64,000 nucleotides of DNA from Anadara kagoshimensis (taxonomy: Eukaryota; Mollusca; Bivalvia; Arcoida; Arcidae): contig CM037862.1 in the NCBI GenBank assembly GCA_021292105.1, forward strand, positions 30,226,169 through 30,290,168, read 5' to 3'. Every line of letters begins with the position of its first letter. The stretch's first letter is position 1. The notes under the pieces are model-generated. The model did not search any database and was not told the DNA's origin. It worked only from the letters and a program-made list of their open reading frames with translations. This document shows positions 13,396-25,120 of this stretch, in pieces. Made by a program: the position numbers and the translations under genes.

Positions 13396-13438
<43 letters not shown>

Positions 13439-13525
13439 TATACTATAATTCAAACTTGCATCAATCAGTATTCAATTACATTGTGGGTACTTATCAGCTT
13501 ATTGGGTCAAGATTACTTTTCAGTC

Positions 13526-13580
<55 letters not shown>

Positions 13581-13835
13581 TTTGTTTATTTATTTGTTTA
13601 TTTATTTTCAGACGAAACATTTAAAAGTATATCGTTTAAGAAAATAAAATATAATGTAGATACATTTATAAGTATTACATATACTAAGTTTCATACTAGC
13701 ACATGTATGTAGGTAATAGGGGAATGCCCCCTGGCTTGCAGACGGTACACTTTCTTACCTCTAACCATGAGAGTAATCAAGGGAGATAAAATTGTTAAAC
13801 TCCCCTATTAGGAAAGGGTTAGAGGTGGATTTTAA

Positions 13836-14114
13836 AACCCAAACTTCATTGTAGTTATCCAGAAACATAGCAGTATCACAGGAGATCATGTTGGCAGATA
13901 TTGTGGTCCAGGTTGCAAATGCACAAATTGCAAAAATGTTGTAATTAATGCAATTCTAGATCCTTCAGCTATCACCACTGCTACTGTTGCTGATGATTCC
14001 ACAGCTACAAATACCATAGGTTTTTATAACATTGATGCTAATTTTGAATGTTTTCTATCCACAGTAACCAGCAAGTATGGATGTACCAGCAGAAACATAC
14101 TTAATAACACATAA
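13836..14114 (+). pseudogene. Cysteine-cluster open frame, possible exon or gene fragment
   Basis: An open frame of 92 codons without an ATG start. Residues 21-34 read RYCGPGCKCTNCKN, a CxxxCxCxxC cluster reminiscent of the second half of a CXC (tesmin/TSO1-type) zinc-binding motif. A Thr/Ala/Ser-rich tail follows to a TAA at 14112. The codon-like composition and cysteine cluster stand out from the surrounding sequence. In the mirror copy a 2-bp length difference changes the frame near its end. It could be an exon of an unknown gene, a transposon-captured fragment, or chance. I do not assign a function. Confidence 0.35.
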
Positions 14115-14930
14115 AATTCAGAAATGGATCACAAAGATTCTTGTACTACATGTATCAGTGTATTTAGATTTACTGTTATTCAAACATTTCATATTTTAAA
14201 GTTGATACATAAACATGTATTTGAGCTTTTTATGAAATTTATCACAATACATATATAACACATTCACTTTATTGTGCAAGAATCTATGTAAATATCTTTT
14301 ACTGTATTTGAATTTTAGCCAAACTTTTAATCATGGATCATTGCCGCACACATCATAGCCAATTCTGACAGTCCCACAGTACCACCCTTGTGTGGTGGAT
14401 GATGTTATACTGGTTCACATTAAATTATTCTGTTTTAATTAATTTCTTTTTTGTCTATTTTCAAGAATACAGAATATGTGTAGTTTATTTTCATATGATT
14501 TTAGATACATCATACATGTATAATGTATTTATTTCAGATGATTTTCAGATTACCAATACCTATACAGTTTATTTTCAGATTACTTATTCCTACAAGTTAC
14601 TTTTTAGTTCATTTTATTTAAAGAACCCCTTTTTTATATTTATTGACAGGTGAAATACATATTTGAAATTTTATTTACACATTTGCCAACATTATGTTTT
14701 CAGATTATTCATAGATAGCCTTTTTATTTGTAGATGCTATTGCTATGCTAAAACATTAGTATTTACATTGAATATTATAATGACTAGTTTTATGTTTTTT
14801 TTTATTGTAGATAACATTACATGGTCAACACACAGTACAATGTCAATAAAGATGTTTTGCTTGCATATTAAAATTGCCATTATTTAAGGAAAAACAAATG
14901 CTAACTTGACATAATAAATGCATAATTATT
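14115..14930. other. No recognised feature
   Basis: Very AT-rich. Open frames at 14390-14653 and 14663-14887 are composed of AT-rich codons and resemble no family. Confidence 0.5.
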
Positions 14931-14932
14931 TT

Positions 14933-14958
14933 TGTGCATTACACTGGCACCTGTCCAA
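14933..14958 (+). repeat. 26-bp dispersed motif, copy 1 (left arm)
   Basis: It starts TGTGCATTACACTGGCACC and recurs in the same orientation at 15462-15487, 529 bp away. Both copies are mirrored in the right arm. It may mark the ends of a small mobile element that includes the SINE-like piece between them. Confidence 0.7.
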
Positions 14959-14959
14959 C

Positions 14960-15190
14960 ATAACCTCTGAAATGTTGGTAGGGACATGGCCTCTTACTGT
15001 ATAGGTTTGAATCTCATTTAGGACAGTTTTTGTGTGAGAAAGTTGGTCAGTTTGTAGTGGAATGTTGTTGGTGTTCTTTGGGGTCTATAGTTTCCTCCCC
15101 ATCTCTAAATATGTTTGATAGTGAAAGAATCTTGACTTTTATTCTACTCCTTACCCAAAAGACATGAAGTATCCTCTGGACTGAAGGTAG
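14960..15190 (+). mobile_element. SINE-like sequence with tRNA-type B box, left arm
   Basis: It contains a B-box-like GGTTTGAATCTC at 15004-15015 followed by a block ending TTTCCTCCCC at 15091-15100. That order resembles the body of tRNA-derived SINEs of bivalves and other invertebrates. A further shared piece (AGAATCTTGA) occurs also in the SINE-like copy at 57985-58155. Ends were not determined precisely. The mirror copy is at about 16130-16358. Confidence 0.45.
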
Positions 15191-15600
15191 ATACATGAAC
15201 TTGATCCATGTCATTTTGGAGTCAGAATTAGATTATATTGCATCTGTGCATTAGTACTTTTGCTGCAAAAAAGTCTATCAGCAGCACTTGATCTGTGAAA
15301 AAAAACTACAGAGACTACAGAATAAACTGTTACACACAGTAAAACTGATCTGACCACCATATAGCAAGAGATTTTAATTTCTATTTATTAACTTAGGGTG
15401 TGGAAACAACAATTCTTCCTTTTCCACTGTCATGTGCTGATTTTTGAATTCATTATTTTAATGTGCATTACACTGGCACCTGTCCAATAATAATTTTGCA
15501 TCAACGTTTCAATTATTTGCAATATCTAATGGCAATTAAAATCTATGTAAAAAATTGGCTTCATTTAACATTTAAAACTTAATCAAATAAAATTATTTTC
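15191..15600. other. Innermost part of left arm, no gene
   Basis: It holds the 26-bp motif at 15462 and the TGTCATGTGCTGATTTTTG motif at 15428. No coding potential is seen. Confidence 0.5.
15462..15487 (+). repeat. 26-bp dispersed motif, copy 2 (left arm)
   Basis: Direct repeat of 14933-14958, only 113 bp from the inner end of the left arm. It sits just after the TGTCATGTGCTGATTTTTG motif that is shared with the spacer hairpin. Confidence 0.7.
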
Positions 15601-15714
15601 CAACTAGTTGTCATGTGCTGATTTTGAATGCATTATTTAAATAAAAAATTCAAAATCAGCACATGACACCACTGATTTCTCTTGTGTATCAAATTTGAAG
15701 AAATATTTCCCATG
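15601..15714. repeat. Palindrome spacer with internal hairpin
   Basis: These 114 bp separate the arms and are not part of their symmetry. They contain a perfect 21-bp stem, 15609-15629 against 15648-15668, around an 18-nt AT-rich loop. The stem sequence starts TGTCATGTGCTGATTTTG. A near-identical copy sits in each arm (15428-15450 and 15867-15888), so this motif occurs four times within about 460 bp in alternating orientation. The remaining spacer (15669-15714) has no mirror partner. Confidence 0.9.
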
Positions 15715-16129
15715 GAAAATAATTTTATTTGATTAAGATTTAAATGTTAAATGAAGCCAATTTTTTACATAGATTTTAATTGCCATTAGATATTGCAAAA
15801 TAATTGAAACAGTTGATGCAAAATTATTATTGGACAGGTGCCAGTGTAATGCACATTAAAATAATGAATTCAAAATCAGCACATGACAGTGGAAAAGGAA
15901 GAATTGTTGTTTCCACACCCTAAGTTAATAACTAGAAATTAAAATCTCTTGCTATATGGTGGTCAGATCAGTTTTACTGTGTGTAACAGTTTATTCTGTA
16001 GTCTCTGTAGTTTTTTTTCACAGATCAAGTGCTGCTGATAGACTTTTTTGCAGCAAAAGTACTAATGCACAGATGCAATATTAATCTAATTCTGACTCCA
16101 AAATGACATGGATCAAGTTCATGTATCTA

Positions 16130-16358
16130 CCTTCAGTCCAGAGGATACTTCATGTCTTTTGGGTAAGGAGTAAATAAAAGTCAAGATTCTTTCACTATCA
16201 AACATATTTAGAGATGGGGAGGAAACTATAGACCCCAAAGAACACAACAACATTCCACTACAAACTGACCAACTTTCTCACACAAAAACTGTCCTAAATG
16301 AGATTCAAACCTATACAGTAAGAGGCCATGTCCCTACCAACATTTCAGAGGTTATGTT
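16130..16358 (-). mobile_element. SINE-like sequence, right arm
   Basis: Mirror of 14960-15190, with the same B-box-like motif on the minus strand near 16301-16312. One small indel relative to the left copy lies near 16247. Confidence 0.45.
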
Positions 16359-16385
16359 GGACAGGTGCCAGTGTAATGCACAAAA

Positions 16386-17206
16386 ATAATTATGCATTTA
16401 TTATGTCAAGTTAGCATTTGTTTTTCCTTAAATAATGGCAATTTTAATATGCAAGCAAAACATCTTTATTGACATTGTACTGTGTGTTGACCATGTAATG
16501 TTATCTACAATAAAAAAAAACATAAAACATAGTCATTATAATATTCAATGTAAATACTAATGTTTTAGCATAGCAATAGCATCTACAAATAAAAAGGCTA
16601 TCTATGAATAATCTGAAAACATAATGTTGGCAAATGTGTAAATAAAATTTCAAATATGTATTTCACCTGTCAATAAATATAAAAAAGGGGTTCTTTAAAT
16701 AAAATGAACTAAAAAGTAACTTGTAGGAATAAGTAATCTGAAAATAAACTGTATAGGTATTGGTAATCTGAAAATCATCTGAAATAAATACATTATACAT
16801 GTATGATGTATCATAAAATCATATGAAAATAAACTACACATATTCTGTATTCTTGAAAATAGACAAAAAAGAAATTAATTAAAACAGAATAATTTTAATG
16901 TAGTACCAGTATAACATCATCCACCACACAAGGGTGGTACTGTGGGACTGTCAGAATTGGCTATGATGTGTGCGGCAATGATCCATGATTAAAAGTTTGG
17001 CTAAAATTCAAATACAGTAAAAGATATTTACATAGATTCTTGCACAATAAAAGTGAATGTGTTATATATGTATTGTGATAAATTTCATAAAAAGCTCAAA
17101 TACATGTTTATGTATCAACTTTAAAAATATGAAATGTTTGAATAACAGTAAATCTAAATACACTGATACATGTAGTACAAGAATCTTTGTGATCCATTTC
17201 TGAATT
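16386..17206. other. No recognised feature (mirror of 14115-14930)
   Basis: AT-rich. The open frame at 17062-17244 (minus) reads across the mirror of the cysteine-cluster locus in a different frame and is not supported. Confidence 0.5.
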
Positions 17207-17485
17207 TTATGTGTTATTAAGTATGTTTCTGCTGGTACATCCATACTTGCTGTGGTTACTGTGGATAGAAAACATTCAAAATTAGCATCAATGTTATAAA
17301 AACCTATGGTATTTGTAGCTGTGGAATCATCAGCAACAGTAGCAGTGGTGATAGCTGAAGGATCTAGAATTGCATTAATTACAACATTTTTGCAATTTGT
17401 GCATTTGCAACCTGGACCACAATATCTGCCAACATGATCTCCTGTGATACTGCTATGTTTCTGGATAACTACAATGAAGTTTGGG
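17207..17485 (-). pseudogene. Cysteine-cluster open frame, mirror copy
   Basis: Mirror of 13836-14114. The CxxxCxCxxC cluster is preserved, but the 3' part is frame-shifted by two extra bases near 17251-17253. If the palindrome is real, this copy is already degraded. If it is an artefact, the difference is an assembly error or allelic. Confidence 0.35.
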
Positions 17486-17742
17486 TTTTAAAATCCACCT
17501 CTAACCCTTTCCTAATAGGGGAGTTTAACAATTTTATCTCCCTTGATTACTCTCATGGTTAGAGGTAAGAAAGTGTACCGTCTGCAAGCCAGGGGGCATT
17601 CCCCTATTACCTACATACATGTGCTAGTATGAAACTTAGTATATGTAATACTTATAAATGTATCTACATTATATTTTATTTTCTTAAACGATATACTTTT
17701 AAATGTTTCGTCTGAAAATAAATAAACAAATAAATAAACAAA

Positions 17743-17774
<32 letters not shown>

Positions 17775-17883
17775 AAATAAATAAATAAATAAATAAGACT
17801 GAAAAGTAATCTTGACCCAATAAGCTGATAAGTACCCACAATGTAATTGAATACTGATTGATGCAAGTTTGAATTATAGTATA

Positions 17884-17923
<40 letters not shown>

Positions 17924-18612
17924 AAATTTTGTAACATGACCTTGAATGCCACATCAATATACACTTTAAATATTTTAAATCTTATTTTTTTTTTATTTTT
18001 TTTTTTTTCTTTCTTTTTTTTCATTGACACACAATGAAAAAATTCATGTCATGTCTATCAATTAAAACTATTTATTTATTTATTTTAAATTTTATTTTGG
18101 AAAGTAACTTTATAAGGGAATGGTTGGTTACTTTAGTTTAAAATGTTTGAAATAAATAGGGATTTTTTTTCTAAAAAGTAACGAATTGTTTATCATTTCA
18201 TATGCCATTTTTTATTTATTTATAAAATACAGATGTATTTCATAAATAAATAAAAAAATATGACAACCAAAAAAATGGATAAAATAGCTTTATAAGTTGA
18301 ATATCATAAATACTTACATATTTTGTTTTTTATGCTGCTATATTCCATGACTAATTTTTACACACGAGTAATCTAGAATCATCCATTATCCTAACATACG
18401 GGTGTTACTTATCTATGGGAAGTACATTCACGGGTGAAACTGCGGTCAATAAATTAACCGAGGTCAAACTCTGTCAATATTATATTATAAAATTTCATTG
18501 ATCAAATTTAAGGACCAAATATATAAATTTTGATTTATTCTATAGAAATTTAACTAAGACAGAGAATATGTAGCTGACAGTTTCTAGAGACTTTTTTAAT
18601 AGTATATTATAC

Positions 18613-18861
18613 ATGCCTTGTAACTTGGTTAAAATTATGTTGACCAAACATCGAAAAAGTTGCGTGACTTTAATGACGATTGTCTTTTTGTTTGTTTTTT
18701 GTTTTTGTAATGTTTGTCTTTGGTATGGGTGGCGTGTGTATGAAGTATTTATAGGTATATATTGTTCAACATTATTACTGTCTTACTGCATCAATCTTGT
18801 ATTATCTAAATGCGAATTTTCTGGTGACCTAAAACAAATATATTTACCACACAATGGCTGA
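18613..18861 (+). other. Small open frame overlapping ORF2 start, right arm
   Basis: Identical 82-codon hydrophobic frame to 12457-12705, again overlapping the ORF2 start codon. No function is assigned. Confidence 0.2.
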
Positions 18862-21800
18862 TATAAAAGTTCTTTCAATCAATTGCAGGGGTCTAGGGGA
18901 ACAAAACAATAAAAGGCGGGATGTTCTTAACTTTTTAAAAGCAAAGAAGTTTAGTATTTATTGCTTACAAGATACTCATTTCGTTGAAAAAGAGATGAAT
19001 AAAATTAGAACTATATGGGGATTTGAGGTCTATATGTCTTGTGGGAAAAGTAATTCCAGGGGAGTGGCAATACTTTTTAATAATAATTTTGAGTTTAAAG
19101 TTACAAATGAAATTAAAGATAAAATTGGAAATTTACTTATTTTAGAACTTTTGATAGAAAATAAACACACAGTTACTCTGATTAACTTATACGGCCCAAA
19201 TACAGATGAAGCAAAATTTTATACTTATATAAAGTCTACTATACAAGAATTGAATAATGATTTTGTGATTATCACGGGGGACTTTAACCTGGTCCAGGAT
19301 TCTAATTTAGATTATTTGAACTATAAGAAAATTAATAACCCTAAGGCAAGACGGGAAGTCCTATCAATGAAGGAATTTTTAAAACTTGTTGATCCCTGGA
19401 GAGTAAATAATGAGAACAAAAAAATGTATACTTGGTTCTGTTCATCCCCCAAAAAGAGTGCCCGTTTGGATTTTTTTCTAATCTCCGAGGAACTGATGTC
19501 TCTGGTCAATAGAACCGATATCAAACCTGGTTACAGAACCGACATTCCCTTGTAGAAATTGAATTTCGTTTTTCAAATTTTCAAAAAGGAAAAGGATTCT
19601 GGAAATTTAATAATAATCTTCTTAAAGATATAGATTATGTTAATAAAGTAAAAAAATTAATTTCAGAAGTAAAAGCAGAATACATGGTGAATACACACCA
19701 GGAAAACGATAAGGAAGAATACACATTAATTATTAACGACAACTTATTTTTAGATTTATTATTACTGAAAATTCGAGGTCTTACAATTGAATATAGTTCT
19801 AGGAAAAATAAAGAGGGGAAAAATAAGAAAAGACAATTAGAAAAAAGTTAGGCGATCTTCGAGAATTAAATACACAATTTCCCGATGTAATTTTCTATAA
19901 AACAGAATTTGAAAATGTTAATAAAGAACTTGAAAAAATACGTGAAAACTATATGAAGGGGGTTTGTATCAGGGCTAAAGCAAAATGGATAGAAGAGGGG
20001 GAAAAACCAACCAAATACTTCTGTAGTTTAGAAAAAAGAAATTATATTAATAAACCGTAACTTCATTAATAAACGATAAAGGTGACCTTATAACGAACCA
20101 AAAGAAATTTTGTCGGAAATCGAAATGTTTTATAAAAAATTATACAAAAATAAAGATGAATCCCTTGAAGATGTTGACTTAAATCAAATTCTTGATTTTG
20201 AAGATATTCCAAAATTAAACGATATACAACGAAGTGCTATTGAAGATAAAATTACATATAAAGAACTTTTGAAGGCTCTAAAAAACATGAAAAATGAAAA
20301 GTCCCCGGGACCAGACGGATTCACAGCTGAATTTTTCAAATTTTTTTGGAACAATATATCTCCCTTTTTGATCAGATCTTTTAACTATAGTTTTGAACAA
20401 GGAGAATTATCTTTAACTCAAAAACAGGGGATAATTTCAATATTACCTAAAGGAGATAAGTGTAGAAATTATTTGAAAAACTGGAGACCAATTTCATTGT
20501 TAAATGTGACATATAAATTACTCTCGAGTTGTATAGCTAATAGAATTAAATCAGTCTTAGACTTTCTGATCCACGAAAATCAAAGAGGTTTTATATCTGG
20601 CAGATTTATTGGGGAAAATACAAGAATTATATATGATGTTCTACAGTTAAGTAAGGAAAATAATATTCCTGGAACCCTGCTATTAGTTGATTTCGAAAAG
20701 GCTTTTGATTCTGTATCGTGGAGATTTATAAATAAAACCATGCATTTTTTCAATTTTGGACAAAATATTGTAAAATGGACAGAGATTTTATATAAAAATG
20801 CTCAATTATGCGTCATCCAAAATGGAATTTTTTCTCAATTTTTCAAAATATCTAGAGGCTGTAGACAAGGGGACCCAATCTCACCATATTTGTTTATACT
20901 TGTGCCGAAATAATGGCAAATATGTTTCGTCATAACAGTAATATAAAAGGAATTAAAATAGGGAAAGTTCAAATTTGTCTTTTACAATACGCCGACGACA
21001 CATGTATATTCTTAGATGGCTCGGAAAAAAGTTTAAAAAGTTCGATGGACCTTCTTTTCCAATTTTCAAAATATTCAGGTCTTAAACCTAATATTGAAAA
21101 AACTAAAGCATTATGGATAGGATCAAATATAAATAGAGAGGATGCCCTGTGCCCAGATATAAAATTAGAATGGACTAAAGAAAATTTACAGTGCTAGGTA
21201 TCAACTTCTCAACAAATCTAGAAATAATCGGAGAGATTAACTATAAAAGTAAATTAAATGAAATCGAACGCGATATTAATGCTTGGTCAAAAAGATTACT
21301 CACACCATTTGGAAAAATAACAGTTATTAAAACTTTACTATTACCTAAATTAATACACATTCTGTCAGTCCTTCCAAAACCAGACGATAAAATATTGAAA
21401 GATCTGGAGACACAATTTTATCAATATATATGGAACGGTAAATGTGAAAGAGTTAATAGAAAAAACATGATTCAAGATTACAAATTAGGAGGATGTAGGA
21501 TGATACATATAGACAGTTTTATAAAGTCAATAAAATTAACATGGTTAAGGCGATTATATGAAAAAAACAATCTATGCTTAAATAATATATTCACGGAAAT
21601 TACGAAAAGTGATCTTACAAATTTTATACTTTTAGGAGATGAATATTGCCGGGAAAAATCAAAGGCCCTAAAAAATTACTTCTGGAAAGATGTTTTAAAA
21701 AACCTAGCAGAATTTAAATTAAATCTTCCGATACTCTCTGAAGATCATTCTGTTTTAAATTCTTGTTTATGGCACAACTCCAAAATAAAAATTGACGGAA

Positions 21801-22643
21801 AAACTATTTTTTACAAAACGTTTTTCGATAAGGGGATTACAAAAATAAGAGATTTAATTAATGAAAAAAACGAGTTCATAATAGCCCAAGAATTGCAATT
21901 AAAATTGAATAAAACAATACCGTTCACTATATTTGAAGGATTAAAGCGAGCTATTCTACATAACCATAAACTTGCCGAAGTAAGTAATAGTAATAACAGT
22001 TTAAATTCAGAAATAGAGTATATTTGCAAACATTCAAAAGGTTCTAGACACATATATAATATTTTTGTAAAATCTTTATATATAAACCAAAAGCTGAATT
22101 GAAATGGGAACAAGAACTTAATATGCCCCATGATTTCCACTGGGATAAAGTTTATCTCAACATGCTCCAAAATATTAAAGATACAAAACTAAAGTGGTTA
22201 AATTTTAGGATATTACACCGCATTTTCGGCACAAATAAATTTCTCAAGAAAATAAATATAGTCAAACTCCATATTGCTTCTTCTGCAAAAACATTGAAGA
22301 AGATATATGTCATCTCTTTTACGACTGTCAACAAGTGCGAGAACTTTGGGAAAATCTTGAAAATTGGCTAACTGAAAAAACAACAATTACTCATTCGATA
22401 ACTCTTAAAGATGTGATTTTTGGAATTTCTGGACAAAACCAATATATTTTTAATCATATAATTACATTGAGTAAACAGTTTATTAGTTTAAGACGCTTTT
22501 ATAAAAAAACACTTACATTTTCTGAATTAGAGAAACACATTTTTCAACATTATAGAATTGAAAAAACCCAATACGAACTATCTGGGAAATCGGATGCTTT
22601 TACTCTAAAATGGAAAAACTATGCAACACTTTTTGAATACTAA
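18854..22643 (+). pseudogene. LINE ORF2, right arm, frameshifted
   Basis: Endonuclease from 18854. RT pieces are at 20110-20913, 20913-21197 and 21191-22102, and C-terminal pieces at 22099-22371 and 22335-22643. It shares the left copy's breaks near 20105, 20897 and 21187. It has additional private single-base losses near 19542 (in the TDHS motif), 19841-19846 (A run), 20053 (A run), 22097 and 22260. Coding differences from the left copy include Thr to Ile near 21880 and Ile to Leu near 22163. The gene is dead. The private changes are mostly homopolymer length changes, which is what sequencing error would produce. Confidence 0.9.
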
Positions 22644-22861
22644 ATAAATTAAAATCTTCAAGGATCACCAGATTATTTGTTATTTACTTGACTGTTTATT
22701 TACATGAAATTTTATGCTTCATTGATGCCATTCTATTTATGTTTCTGTACTTAATTTGCAGACATTTGTACAAAGTTTTCATGTATGAAAGGTGAATGTA
22801 AGTGTGCATGAATGTTGTCTTTGTCTATCTCATATTTTTGTAAAAATGTTAAAAAATCTAA

Positions 22862-22898
<37 letters not shown>

Positions 22899-23287
22899 AT
22901 AAAATTTTTGAAACTATACAGATATTAAATGTTAAAGCTTATTATTTTTTTTTTATTCACATTCTAAATACTTTTACAATATTCTCTAACATTCATACAT
23001 TTCATTTATCAGATTATCTTGTATATTGAATAAGGTTGATGAAGTTTGTGTAATTGATAAAAACGATACTTGTAAATTTTTAATGTTATCGACGGATGGT
23101 GACCAAAAAGGGGTTCTAAGTTTCCTTCCGACGCGTCGAGTCGACTTTGTCGTTTGTCGGTACGTGTCATGTATTGAGTCATCCGGTAATGTTGACAGGT
23201 GTGCGGAGGTATGTGAATTAAGGATACTAATTAACAGATGAAGACTTCAACACCATAATCTTGGTAATACATTACGGGATAAACAAT

Positions 23288-23482
23288 ACGGGAGTTTAAC
23301 AATTTTATCTCCCTTGATTACTCTCTATGATTAGAGGTAAGAAAGTGTACCGTCTGCAAGCCAGGGGGCATTCTCCTATTACCTACATGTATGTACATGT
23401 GCTAGTATGAAACTTAGTATATGTAATACATATAAATGTATCTACATTATATTTTATTTTCTTAATGTGTTTCGTCTGAAAA

Positions 23483-23513
<31 letters not shown>

Positions 23514-24362
23514 GACTGAAAAGTAATCTTGACCCAATAAGTACCAACAATGTAATTGAATAATGATTGATGCAAGGTTGCATTATAGTATTTAAATAAA
23601 TAAATAAATAAATAAATTTTGAAACATGACCTTGAATCCGCATCAATATACACTTTAAATGTTTTAAATCTTTATTTTATTTTTATTTATTCATTTTTTA
23701 TTTATTTTTTTTTTTCATTGACACACAGTGAAAAAAATTCATGTCATGTCTATCAATTTATTTATTTATTATTTATTTTATTTATTTATTTATTTATTAT
23801 TTATTTAGTTATTTATTTATTTTAAATTTTATTTTGGAAAGTAACTTTATAAGGGAATGGTTGGTTACTTTAGTTAAAACGTTTGAAATAAATAGGGATT
23901 TTTTCTAAAAAGTAATGAATCGTTTACCATTTCATATGCCATTTTAATGAAATCAAAATAAAAAAATATGACAACCAAAAAACGGATAAAATTATTGAAA
24001 CCATACAGATATTTAATGTTAAAGTTTATTTTAATTTTTTTTTTTCACATTCTAAATACTTTTACAATATTCTCTAACATTCATACATTTCATTTATCAG
24101 TTTATAAGTTGGATATTATCTTGTATATTGAATAAGTTTGATGAAGTTTGTGTAATTAATAAAAACGATACTTGTACATTCTTAATGTTATCGATGGATG
24201 CTGACCATAAAAGGGTTCATTTGTCGTTTGTCGGTACGTGTCATGGATTGAGTCATCCGGTAATGTTGACAGGTGTGCGGAGGTATGTGAATTACGGATA
24301 CTAAATTAACAGATTAAGACTTCAACACCATCATCTTGGTAATACATTACGGGATAAACAAT
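23288..24362. repeat. B unit, uninterrupted, right arm
   Basis: Mirror of 6961-8040, including the empty LINE target site near 23970-23992. Confidence 0.85.
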
Positions 24363-25120
24363 TCATAAATGAGAAACTTTTTAATAAACAGTAATGTAAC
24401 ATGTAGATATGAGGAGCATCATATTTCTTGGAGCAAATATTGGGTAAGGGAAAGAATAAAATGTAATTGTAATCGCCATAAGTACATCATAATTTTGGGT
24501 TTGTTTAATTAATTAAAATTAGTTAATGTAATTCTGTCAAAGGCAATTATATACATATCGATTTAATTTTCTCCCACATCGGCGTAAACTTTATAAGTTT
24601 TGATACTATTTTAAGAAAAGAACAACTGATAAAGTTCTTCCACAAACTTGTATGTATTCAAGATTGTTTTTCTAGCTATAGACTGCCTATTATTAGTATC
24701 ATATCTTTGTCCTTATAGCAAACATAACCATTTTATTTTTAAAGTTTAAAATGCTAAACAAAATATATTAATTATACTTCTTTAATTTGGTTTATTCATT
24801 TTTATCATCTTTTAATTTTAACTGTTTTTTTTTTTAATTCTTGATAGTTTTAATTTCTAAAATATTAAAAAATTAACATATTTGACTTAAAGAAAATATA
24901 AATTTATTAGTAAGAAAAAGTTTTGTCACATAAAATATATATTTTTCATAATGAATGTAAATATATCCCATTTACGGCAATGTTTAACCATTTAAAAGCG
25001 TTACCAGCCTTAGACCTTTATTACGACTGCCCCCTCGATTGCAAATCACGTTCAATCGCGTCCAATCTCGTAAGGTCACGGGCCTTGCGCATGCGTAATA
25101 AACAATGTTAAACTCCTCTA
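24363..25120. repeat. A unit, copy 2, right arm
   Basis: Mirror of 6199-6960. Confidence 0.85.

Larger units (their letters stand above)
5446..13810. mobile_element. Composite repeat array A-A-B-B with terminal inverted motif, left arm
   Basis: The block starts with TAATAGAGGAGTTTAACA and ends with the reverse complement of TAATAGGGGAGTTTAACA, giving an 18-bp terminal inverted motif with one mismatch. Inside are two A units (5449-6198, 6199-6960) and two B units (6961-8040, 8041-13810), the last interrupted by a LINE. Without the LINE it is about 3.8 kb. No transposase is visible and no clear target-site duplication flanks it. It could be a non-autonomous DNA transposon that amplified internally, or a local tandem duplication. 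Confidence 0.6.
8041..13810. repeat. B unit, copy 2, split by LINE
   Basis: Second B unit: 8041-8438 plus 13033-13810, with the LINE between. Compared with copy 1 it has about 30 extra bases near 8183 (GTCGACTCGACGCGTCGGAA), longer TTTA arrays (13395-13440 and 13527-13612), and ends in the full motif at 13793-13810. Confidence 0.85.
1..15600. repeat. Left arm of giant inverted repeat
   Basis: This stretch is the reverse complement of 15715-31321. Position 1 pairs with 31321 and 15600 pairs with 15715, so paired coordinates sum to about 31315-31322 throughout. Every landmark in it (LINE, tandem units, hairpin repeat, SINE-like pieces) recurs in mirror order. By eye the arms differ by scattered single-base indels, a few substitutions and microsatellite lengths. 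The arm reaches the first base of the window, so its true outer end is unknown. It may be a real recent palindrome or an assembly or fold-back-read artefact. Confidence 0.97.
18286..22888 (+). mobile_element. Tx1/L1-clade LINE, right arm
   Basis: Mirror of the left-arm LINE, 5' end at 18286 and poly(A) of about 32 A's ending near 22893. The target duplication AAAAAAATGGATAAAAT occurs at 18269-18285 and 22889-22905. Domain order is endonuclease, reverse transcriptase, C-terminal zinc-knuckle-like region. Confidence 0.9.

Noticed and set aside
13357-13647. Open frames of repeated Phe-Ile-Tyr-Leu (also near 7416-7945, 17611-18030 and 23383-23825)
   Set aside because: They are translations of TTTA/AAAT microsatellites in the B units and have no independent coding evidence.
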